DNA of 64,000 nt from Salvelinus alpinus (Eukaryota > Chordata > Actinopteri > Salmoniformes > Salmonidae), in the NCBI RefSeq assembly GCF_045679555.1, contig NC_092096.1, forward strand, positions 19,211,227 to 19,275,226, given 5' to 3'. Below, piece by piece: positions 53,848 to 64,000 of this stretch; the first letter of the stretch is position 1; every line of letters starts with the position of its first letter. Position numbers and translations under genes: made by a program. Under the pieces are notes generated by a model. It was given only the letters and a program-made list of their open reading frames with translations, was not told the origin of the DNA and made no database searches.

Positions 53848-55142
53848 AACTCAGCAAAAAAAGAAACGTCCTCTCACTGTCAACTGCGTTTATTTTCAGC
53901 AAACTTAACATGTGTAAATATTTGTATGAACATAACAAGATTCAACAACTGAGACATAAACTGAACAAGTTACACAGACATGTGACTAACAGACATGGAA
54001 TAATGTGTCCCTGAACAAAGGGGGGGTCAAAATCAAAAGTAACAGTCAGTATCTGGTGTGGCCACCAGCTGCATTAAGTACTGCAGTGCATCTCCTCCTC
54101 ATGGACTGCACCAGATTTGCAAGTTCTTGCTGTGAGATAGAGTTTACCCCACTCTCCACCAAGGCACCTGCAAGTTCCCAGACATTTCTGGGGGGAATGG
54201 CTCTAGCCCTCACCCTCCGATCCAACAGGTCCCAGACGTGCTCAATGGGATTGAGATCCGGGCTCCTCGCTGGCCATGGCAGAATGCTGACATTCCTGTC
54301 TTTCAGGAAATTACACACAGAACAAGCAGTATGGCTGGTGGCATTGTCATGCTGGAGGGTCATGTCAGGATGAGTCTGCAGGAAGGGTACCACATGAGGG
54401 AGGAGGATGTCTTCCCTGTAACGCACAGCGTTGAGATTGTCTACAATGACAACAAGCTCAGTCCGATGATGCTGTGACACGCCGCCCCAGACCATGACGG
54501 ACCCTCCACCTCCAAATCGATCCCTCTCCAGAGTACAGGCCTTGGTGTAACGCTCATTCCTTCAACGATAAACGAGAATCTGACCATCACCCCTGGTGAG
54601 ACAAAACCGCGACTCGTCAGTGAAGAGCACTTTTTGCCAGTCCTGTCAGGTCCAGCGATGGTGGGTTTGTGCCCATAGGCGATGTTGTTGCCAGTGATGT
54701 CTGGTGAGGACCTGCCTTACAACAGGCCTACAGGCCCTCAGTCCAGCCACTCTCAGCCTATTGCAGACAGTCTCAGCACTGATGGAGGGATTGTACCACA
54801 TCTGCAGTTCTCATGCCTCCTTGCAGCATGCCTAATTCACTCAGATGCGCAGAGACCCTGGGCATCTTTCTTTTGGTGTTTTTCAGAGTCAGTAGAAAGG
54901 CCTCTTTAGTGTCCTAAGTTTCCATAACTGTGACCTTAATTGCCTACCGTCTGTAAACTGTTAGTGTCTTAACGACCATTCCACAGGTGCATGTTCATTA
55001 ATTGTTTATGGTTCATTGAACAAGCATGGGAAACAGTGTTTAAACCCTTTACAATGAAGATCTGTGAAGTTATTTGGATTTTTACGAATTATCTTTGAAA
55101 GACGGTGTCCTGAAAAAGGGACGTTTCTTTTTTTGCTGAGTT
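53848..55142 (-). mobile_element. Tc1/mariner transposon with internal deletion (1.3 kb)
   Basis: Flanked by TA (53846-53847, 55143-55144). Inverted repeats are aactcagcaaaaaaagaaac and gtttctttttttgctgagtt. The transposase is on the - strand, with an internal deletion near 54800 that removes much of its DNA-binding half. Confidence 0.9.
54046..54495 (-). pseudogene. Tc1 transposase C-terminal part
   Basis: An open 149-residue remnant: MVWGGVSQHHRTELVVI, LQHDNATSHTA (second catalytic Asp) and [12 protein letters not shown] (third acidic residue), ending AAGGHTRY. The first catalytic Asp and the DNA-binding domains are lost or out of frame upstream. It differs clearly from the other Tc1 copies in the window. 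Confidence 0.85.
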
Positions 55143-55144
55143 TA

Positions 55145-56890
55145 GTACGCTTTATGGATGGTTTCAAACTGCAGTAATTTATGTCTGAGTTGATATATAC
55201 ATGACTGGGCATTCTAACATATCTGTGTCCATTCATTGTCATCAGTAGTGTCTCCCAGGAGAGGACCTTGTGCATTTCAGGGAAAATAACAACTCAATGT
55301 TTATATACAGGAAAATTAGCTAGCAACAGCAAGCTAGCTAGCTAAATTGTCATAAAATGCTTAATGCTTTTTTTGCTCTCTCTCTCTCAGGTCTGGACTC
55401 GTGAGGCCGTGACTTGACAAATTAATATAGTTGGTTCAGAGTTAATTTTGATATTTCAATTTGCATGTCCTGATCATGTCTTGGTTTGGGTGGACAAAAT
55501 CAACATGCGGGTGATGACACACGGTCTAGTCAGCATTTTAGTATTTTAGGCGTTGTGCCTTTACATTTTCAATAAGAACTGTTTCCAGTTCAGTAGCCAT
55601 ACCTGCGAGATCAGGTGCGCGTGTGGTCTCAATTAAATAGGAGTAGGCTATAGCCTGTGTATACATGGGCAGAGAAGCACGTGGCAGTTATCTTTCCAAG
55701 GAAATGTACTTCCTAAATAGGCCTATGATTTGCCTAGAAATAAGCCTAAATATTGATCATCCATATTTCTCTGTCTGAAAATCTTCTCACTCTTAACAGG
55801 TAGGCTATAAAAACAGCTCAAGAGAAAGTGCAAGTTTCTCCAACTCTGCTCTCTTCAAACTACATCTAACATTTTGGCTGATATAGCCCAGTAATACAAT
55901 GTAAGGGCCATGAGAGAATCTCTGGTAATTTAAACCAATTTCTTAAGTTATTTTTGCGCATTTGATATTGTGTATAGGGTGCAACATTGCTGGGACCATG
56001 GCTGGCAAGTGAGCTGCGTCACTTAGTTAGGTTTGGGACCAGTTCTTGCAAGTGGGAGAAGAACAGAAAGCCAGCAGAGGATGAAGAAATTGGTCCTGCG
56101 CAGACCTGTCTGTGCACCATGACAGTGAATCAACGCTAGAGCTGTTTATTCCTGTGTCAGTGTGAAAAGTAGGGAATTAGCAAGGGAAACTGACAGATCA
56201 ATAATGTTACATTGCCATACTGACTAATACAACTCACATTGCACAGAAAAATATCTGAATATCAATCTTCAATTATTTGGCCGATGGTTTCATCGTTTGA
56301 TTCAGATCTAGTTTGATTGAGGCAAAAATAATAGCTAATTTAAGCCAACTTTTGACCAGCTCTCTATCTAATGGTACATCAACTGGCGAAAGCCAAGTCA
56401 ATTTACTTCTGAAACGGGACAAAATAAAGGCTATAACATTTTTCCAAACAAACAACTGCTATTGGATAGCGACATGAGGTGGCTATTATTACTGTCTGAC
56501 AAATAACTAGAGGCTAGAGCTGACCTGGCTGTAGTAGCTACTCACCCGTGTAAGTTACATGTAAGTTACAATACTAGCTCAGCACTGCGAATAAACACAC
56601 CGTTTTTTTTCTGTTAAGTTAAACAGTAGTTACCTTGCCAGCTTCATCTGTCAACTAAAGAGTAGCCTGTTTCTGTTCCTTTCACAACTCTGTGACAGAG
56701 CGCAACACTATGTTCAACTCTCCCGTGCTGGTCCAGCCAGCCTTCCAGAAGCTTTGCCTTCACACAGCCTTCCAGCCCGCTCTATGGTGTCCTCATGGTC
56801 CTAAATCCAGTCTAAAACACTCCAAACAGCCTACATGACAGCCCGGAGGCGTCCGCATGGTCCTAAAGCACATCAGTGCCGCGATTTGTA
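55145..56890. other. no gene recognised
   Basis: About 1.7 kb of A/T-rich unique sequence. Short agctagctagct runs lie near 55317-55343. No coding, RNA or repeat structure is supported. Confidence 0.45.
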
Positions 56891-56929
56891 TCACATTCAA
56901 TGATAAAACTGGAGGGAACAAAAATGATA

Positions 56930-58045
56930 TTTCAGAATGTGGGGCACCTGTCTCCTGTTTCTATAGGTCATAAAACCAGTCAGGATGCTCTCGATGGTAC
57001 AGCTGGATAACTTTTTGAGGATCTGAGGACCCATGCCAAATCTTTTCAGTCTCCTGAAGTGGAATGGGCATTGTCGTGCCCTTTTCACGATTGTCTTGGT
57101 GTGTTTGGACCATGATAGTTTCTTAGTGATGTGGACACCAAGGAACTTGAAGCTCTCGACCCGCTCCACTACAGCCCCGCTGACATGAATGGGGTTGTGC
57201 TCGGCCCTCCGTTTTCCTGTAGTCCACAATCATCTCCTTTGTCTTGCTCATGTGCAGGGAGAGGTTGTTGTGCTGGCACCACACTGCCAGGTCTCTGACC
57301 TCCTCCCTATAGGCTGTCTCATTGTTTGGCGGTGATTAGGCCTACCACTGTTGTGTCAGCAAACTTAATGATGGTGTTGGCGTCGTGCGTGGCCATGCAG
57401 TTATGGGTGAACAGGGAGTACAGGAGGGGACTAAGCACACACCCCTGAGGGGCCCCGTGTTGAGTGTCAGATGTGTTGTTGTCTACCCTTACCATCTGGG
57501 GGCAGCCCGGCAGGAATTCCAGGACCCAGTTGCAGAGGGAGGTGTTCAGTCCAAGGTTCTTTAACTTAGTGATGAGCATTCAGGGCACTATGGTGTTGAA
57601 CGCTGAGCTGTAGTCAACGAGCAGCATTCTCACGTAGGTATTATTTTATCCAGGTGGGAAAGTCCACTGTGGAATGCAATAGAGATTGCATCATCTGTGG
57701 ATCTGTTGAGGCGGTATAAAAATTGGAGTGGGTCCGGGGTCTCTGGGATGATGGTGTTGATGTGAGCCACAAACAGCCTTTCAAAGCACTTCATGTCTAC
57801 GAGGCGGTAGTCATTTGGGCAGGTTACCTTGGCGTTCTTGGGCACAAGACTATGGTGGTCTGCTTGAAACATGTAGGTATTACAGAATGGGTCAGGGAGA
57901 GGTTGAAAATGTCAGTGAAGATACTTGATAGCTGGTCAGCGCATGTTCTGAGTATGTGTCCTGGAATTCTGTCTGGCTCTGCGGCCTTGTGAATGTTAAC
58001 CAGTTTAAAGGTCTTACTCACATCGGCCACGGAGAGCGTGATCAC
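56930..58045 (-). pseudogene. LINE reverse-transcriptase relic
   Basis: On the - strand, in order and in changing frames: [110 protein letters not shown], then [10 protein letters not shown] where the catalytic FADD motif has lost an Asp, and FKFLGVHITKKLSWSKHTKT. This is an RT fragment of a fish LINE (Rex/L2-like by eye). Both ends are missing. Confidence 0.8.
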
Positions 58046-58275
58046 ACAGTCGTCCGGAACTCTCTTTTCATTTATAAAACTCTTTCACAAAAACTCCTGC
58101 TGTACCTCATATTAATAACCTTTAGATGTACGAGTTACCATACCCAGTCTCAGTCATAGCTTACTCAGGAAATTCCTTTGGTCTGTACAGAGTTAGGTAA
58201 ATAAGCTTTTTGCAATTTACTTGTGGAACAATCTCCAAAATTCTCTAAAACGTGATGTTTTGATGCCTCTAGGAC

Positions 58276-58597
58276 AGGGCTCTCCAAACCTGTTCCTGAA
58301 GAGCTACTGTCCTGTAGGTTTCTGCTCCAACCCTGTTCCTGGAGAGCTACAGTCCTGTAGGTTTCCGCTCCAACCATGTTCCTGGAGAGCTACAGTCCTG
58401 TAGGTTTCCGCTCCAACCCTGTTCCTGGAGAGCTACAGTCCTGTAGGTTTCCGCTCCAACCCTGGTTGATAAACTGATTCAGATTAGTTACATCTGGGAT
58501 TGGATTGAAAACCTACAGGACGGTAGCTTTCCAGGAACAGGGTTGGAATAGAAACCTACAGGACGGTAGCTCTCCAGGAACAGGGTTGGAGAGCCCT
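58276..58597. repeat. Foldback element with repeated arm unit
   Basis: Outer ends agggctctccaaacctgttc and cagggttggagagccct are inverted. The left arm has four direct ~43-bp copies of gagctacagtcctgtaggtt; the right arm has two inverted copies. Non-coding. The termini are those of a common fish foldback repeat as I know it. Confidence 0.75.
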
Positions 58598-58667
58598 TCT
58601 CTGGGACAATCCAGACTGCTGATTGAGGACCTATTTACTAAAGAATGTGTGTTATTTGTTATGCTTG

Positions 58668-58962
58668 TGTGCCTTCAGAAAGTATTCACACCCCTTGACT
58701 ATTTCCACATTTTGTTTTGTTACAGCCTGAATTTAAAATGGATTAAATTGTATGTTTTTTGTCACTGGCCTACACACAATACTCATAACATCAAAGTGGA
58801 ATTATGTTTTTCGAAGGTTTTAATTAATAATGAAACGCTGAAATGTCTTGAGTCAATAAGTATTCAATTTCTTTGTTATGGCAAGCCTACATAAATTCAT
58901 GAGTAGAAATGTGTTTAACAAGTCACATAATAAGTTGCATGGACTCAATAATTGTGATTAAC
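58668..58962 (+). mobile_element. Tc1 transposon end fragment
   Basis: gtgccttcagaaagtattca, caccccttgactatttccac and the subterminal agtcacataataagttgcat pattern of Tc1. The element stops at about 58962, where a TTAA-flanked element begins. Confidence 0.75.
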
Positions 58963-58966
58963 TTAA

Positions 58967-59603
58967 GGATCGGACCCTTTTTTTCAATTTTCGCCTAAAA
59001 TCACATACCCAAATCTAACTGCCTGTAGCTCAGGACCTGAAGCAGGGATATGCATATTCTTGATACCATTTGAAAGGAAACACTTTGAAGCTTATGGAAA
59101 TGTGAAATTAATGTAGGCGAATAACACATTATATCTGGTAAAAGATAATCCAAAGAAAAAAGCATGTGTTTTATTTTTTATTCCATCATCTTTGAAATGC
59201 AAGAGAAATAGCCAATATATGACTTTAAGATTCTAGGCGCAATTTAGATATTGGCCACCAGATGGCAGCAGTGTATGTGCAAAGTTTTAGATTGATTCAA
59301 TTAACCATTGCATTTCTGTTCAAAATGTTGTATCAAGACTGCCCAAATGTGCCTAATTGGTTTATGATTATAATTTCAAGATCATAACTGTGCACCCTCC
59401 TCAAACAATAGCATGGTATTATTTCACTGTAATAGCTACTGTAAATTGGACTGTGCAGTTAGATTAACAAGAATGTAAGTTTTCTGCCCATATCAGATAT
59501 GTCTATGTCCTGGGAAATGTTACTTACAACCTCATGCTAATCACATTAGACTACGTTAGCTCAACTGTCCCACGGGGTGGACACCGATCCTGTAGAGGTT
59601 ATC
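58967..59603. mobile_element. candidate TTAA-type non-autonomous element
   Basis: Starts right after TTAA (58963-58966) with ggatcggaccctttttttca and runs to about gatcctgtagagg/tta. I recognise the sequence as a recurrent salmonid repeat. No ORF. The right TTAA is mutated or shared with the following element. Confidence 0.45.
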
Positions 59604-61050
59604 CTGTCTGGGAACGGGGTTCCGCTAGCGGAACAGCCAGCGGCCAACAGCCAGTGAAATTGCAAGGCGCCAAATTCAAACAACAGAAATCTCACAAATC
59701 AAATTTCTCAAACATACAAGTATTAGGCACCATTTTAAAAATACAATTCTCGTTAATCCAGCCACAGTGTCTGATTTCAAAATGGCTTTACAGCGAAAGC
59801 TCCACAAACGATTATGTTAGGTCACCACCAAGTCACAGAAAAACACAGCCATTTTTCCAGCCAAAGAGAGGAGTCACAAAAAGCACAAAGAGATAAAATT
59901 AATCAATAACCTTTGATGATCTTCATCAGATGACACTCATAGGACTTCATGTTACACAATGCATGTCTTTTTTGTTCGATAAAGTGCATATTTATATCCA
60001 AAAATCTAATTTTACATTGGTGTGTTATGTTCAGTAGTTCCAAAACGTGCAGTGATTTTGCAGAGAGCCACATAAATTTACAGAAATACTCTTAATAAAC
60101 ATTGATAAATCTATTACACACAGAACTTTAGATAAACTTCTCCTTAATGCAACCACTGTGTCATATTTCAAAAAAACTTTACGGAAAAAGCATACCATGC
60201 AATAATCTGAGTACGGCGCTCAGAGCCCAAACCAGCCAAAGAAATATCCGCCATGTTGTGGAGTCAACATTAGTCAGAAATAGCATTATAAATATTCACT
60301 TACCTTTGACGATCTTCATCAGAATGCACTCCCAGGAATCCCAGTTCCACAATAAATGTTTGATTTGTTCGATAAAGTTAATAATTTTTGTCCATATACC
60401 TCCTTTTGTTAGGGCGTTTGGTAAACAAATCCAAACGCACCTGCAAGTCCAGCGGAAAGGTCGGATGAAAAGTCCAAAAAGTTATATTACTGGTCGTAGA
60501 AACATATCAAACGAAGTATAGAATCAATCTTTAGGATGTTTTTATCATAAATCTTCAATAATGTCCCAACCGGAGAATTCCTTTGTCTGTAGAAAAGCAA
60601 TGGAACGCGAGGTAACTTTCACATGAGCGCGCATCACGAGCTCGTGGCTGCTGGCAGACCTCTAACTCATTCCCTTCTCATTCAGCCCCCCTTCACAGTA
60701 GAAGCCTGAAACAACGTTCTAAAGACTGTTGACATCTAGTGGAAGCCTTAGGAAGTGCAAGATGACCAATATCCCACTGTATCTTCAATAGGGGCTGAGT
60801 TGAAAAACTACAAACCTCAGATTTCCCACTTCCTGGTTGGATTTCTTCTCAGGTTTATGCCTGCCATATGAGTTCTGTTATACTCACAGACATCATTCAA
60901 ACAGTTTTAGAAACTTCAGAGTGTTTTCCATCCAATACTATTAATAATATGCATATATTAGCATCTGGGACTGAGTAACAGGCAGTTTACTCTGGGCACG
61001 CTTTTCATCCAAAAGTGAAAATGCTGCCCCCTACCCCAATGAAGTTTTAA
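59604..61050 (-). mobile_element. TTAA-flanked non-autonomous element, copy 2 (inverted)
   Basis: Reverse complement of the 46246-47685 element over most of its length. Shared examples are ggcgccaaattcaaacaaca, gattatgttaggtcaccacc, caaacatttattgtggaac, gaagcctta/cttccactagatgtcaac and cagacatcattcaaac. It ends aagttttaa. One end differs (ttccgctagcggaac near 59620) and the copies vary internally. No coding sequence. Confidence 0.75.
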
Positions 61051-61500
61051 TATAACGAATTTTAAATGATTTATACTTTTACTTTTGATACTTGAGTATA
61101 TTTGACCAGTTGCTGTGGAACCAGGACCATGAGGGATTTGTAACTCAACTAAGGTCAACAGTTGATAAGGTGAAGTATATATCAGTCATTATCATTTCTA
61201 CACACTTTCTACCTGGTTTTAGTCGTTTAAGTTCAGACTGGAGTATTTGTCAAAAAATTATGACATATGTGACACATTCAAAACCTCCAGCGACCCAAAT
61301 GTGGGTCGTGACCCACCTATTTAGAATCGCTGCTCTAAAGTAACAGGTAATATAGAGATCCTGTTTGTTAACGCCTCTACCCCTGTGCCTTTCTACAGAC
61401 TCAGTAGCGAAACAATTTTTTTCAGGGAGTGAGAGAGATAAGGGGAAGACCAGGAGGAAGTGGAGATAAGGAGAAGGGGAGACAAGAAGAAGGGGAAGTA
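61051..61500. other. no gene recognised
   Basis: A/T-rich segment with ttttacttttgatacttgag, like the interior of the hAT MITE, then a purine-rich run (about 61426-61500). Confidence 0.4.
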
Positions 61501-61884
61501 CAGTAGTGTTTTACATAACTCTCACCATACACATAGACACACACACACACACAGACACACACAAACTTCAAGGTGCACCATACCCACAGTAACTCTTCCC
61601 ATCCGCTCTCCCATACATGCACATATGGCAGCCACACACACCCTCGACCATACTCTCCCTGACTCCAGTGACTCACATCCCCCCCGTCACATTTTCATTC
61701 CTCTCCTCTAAGGCATCTGATCTTCCCTTAGACCTCCCACACGTGAGAACCCAGTGTGTGTGTGTGTGTGTGGACCTCCCAGGTAGCTGGGTCTTTGTGT
61801 TCCAGACAGGGCTGAGTTCAATGGGTCATGTGAAGTGTCTGCTAGACTAGAACAGCTGACCGCTCTGTACCTGCAGTTGTGTGT

Positions 61885-62852
<968 letters not shown>

Positions 62853-63122
62853 ATCAGTCTTACTGGAGGTTACTTCCTGTATAGTGTCAGTATTACTGGA
62901 GGTTACTTCCTGCATAGTGTCAGTATTACCTGAGGTTACTTCCTGCATAGCGTCAGTCTTACTGGAGGTTACTTCCTGCATAGTATCAGTCTTACTGGAG
63001 GTTACTTCCTGCATAGCGTCAGTCTTACTGGAGGTTACTTCCTGCATAGCGTCAGTATTACTGGAGGTTACTTCCTGCATAGCGTCAGTATTACTGGAGG
63101 TTACTTCCTGCATAGCGTCAGT
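62853..63122. repeat. 33-bp minisatellite, about 8 copies
   Basis: The unit is ttactggaggttacttcctg then catagcgtcagta. Variants are atagtg and gtctt. The 33-bp period gives spurious open frames on both strands. It is unrelated in sequence to the 33-bp array at 29.7 kb. Confidence 0.94.
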
Positions 63123-64000
63123 CGGGCCCAGTCCCAGACCCATGCACCACACACACACACACACACACCCCGGCACTCAGGTGGGAGCAGTATAGGTACA
63201 CCGTGACAGGGTTATAGCATCCCTGGGCAGAGCTAGGACAAGAAGCCAGTGTCACAGACACACGTCATTGGCAGGAGACTGATGAAGGCATGACAGGGGT
63301 TCAGACGGAGGTCAACATTAAACACAGTAAAGGGGGTTTGTTCAGGAGAGGGAAAACGTCAGAGGATTTCGTAATAACAGGGTATCAATAGACCAATTAA
63401 AACAATCTGGCTCTTGAATATGATCTTGTTTTTAAATTGTTGGAGAAAAAAAGCCAGACAGAGATTATACGAGTTGTTCTTTATAGATTATGTGTTTTCC
63501 TAAATTAATAAAATCAATGAAGTTATTTACAGTATATGGAGAAGCAGAACAAATTTTTCTCCAACGTTATCACATCTGTCTGGTATTAGTCGTTAACTGC
63601 AGGAGTTATTACACCATAATACATTCAGAGACTTTAACCACTAGCCAGTAGCCGTAGGTGTCTGCCCCTCCACCCCCATTCTGTCCACACAGCTAGCTAG
63701 TACAACACTACTGAGACAGACCAGAGAGGCCCTGTCTGTCTGACTGACAGGGAACCACCAGCAGCATGTTGAAACAGTCTGTCTGACTGACAGGGAACCA
63801 CCAGCAGCATGTTGAAACAGGCTGAGTGACTGACAGTGGACCACAGACCTTTATCAGGAGACCATGGTTAATGCTCCAGTCTAAAGATGACTTAATGCTC
63901 TTCTCAGGTCAAAACAAGGTGTTTTCCTAGCTGACACACACATGCACACAAACACACTTTTTTTTTTTCCATCTTCAAGCTCCGTGAAGTTGGTTGTTGA
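63123..64000. other. window end: small duplication, no gene
   Basis: A short CA run (63150-63168) is followed by unique sequence. About 2.5 copies of a 44-bp unit (gtctgtctgactgacaggga, accaccagcagcatgttg) lie at about 63734-63842. No coding region is supported to the end of the window. Confidence 0.55.

Overview
This window looks like a vertebrate, almost certainly salmonid-fish, chromosome segment. The evidence is a multi-exon vertebrate kinase gene with GT-AG introns, many Tc1/mariner copies, a tRNA-derived SINE of the salmonid HpaI type, teleost palindromic MITEs, hAT and TTAA-flanked DNA elements, LINEs, long CA runs and an extreme density of minisatellites. The species assignment is inference from recalled repeat families; no search was run.

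Only two host protein-coding loci can be supported. (1) The 3' half of nuak1, an AMPK-related (LKB1-activated) Ser/Thr kinase, lies on the + strand. Four exons, 6461-6526, 6694-6813, 15438-15570 and 16171-17294, join in frame to 480 codons plus a stop. Exons for about the first 170 residues lie before position 1. A probable 3'UTR runs from 17295 to a poly(A) signal at 21822. (2) A single-exon gene for a C1q-domain protein lies on the - strand (39357-40574). Its stalk is encoded by a 42-bp coding minisatellite in which each repeat adds two coiled-coil heptads.

Layout. 1-6460: intron of nuak1 with a 25-bp satellite array and an intact 1154-codon non-LTR retrotransposon ORF. 6814-15437: intron filled by a 7.2-kb, 58-bp minisatellite and then by an array of duplicated splice acceptors. 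15571-16170: intron made of pyrimidine-rich repeats. 17295-21850: probable 3'UTR with 39-bp and 25-bp arrays. 22147-26925: 40-bp array abutting a 3'-truncated CR1/L2-type LINE with an esterase ORF1. 27000-36140: MITEs, microsatellites, 33-bp and 57-bp arrays, a hAT MITE, a Tc1 relic and a further VNTR. 36300-38640: SINE, CT-rich and 37-bp arrays. 39089-40664: C1q gene. 42357-47942: hAT element with an exact 8-bp target duplication, itself carrying an LTR-like insertion and a TTAA-flanked insertion. 48000-61050: Tc1 relics, a LINE relic and more TTAA-flanked elements. 61400-64000: CA runs and two small VNTRs.

Most long open frames outside nuak1, the LINE and the C1q gene are artefacts of tandem units whose length is a multiple of three (33, 39, 42, 57 bp). 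The most unusual signals are the amplification of a nuak1 splice acceptor with the first bases of its exon, a neighbouring intron of repeated pyrimidine-tract/TAG units, and the repeat-built coiled coil of the C1q protein. No operon, CRISPR array, bacterial mobile system or RNA gene was seen, apart from the tRNA-derived SINE.
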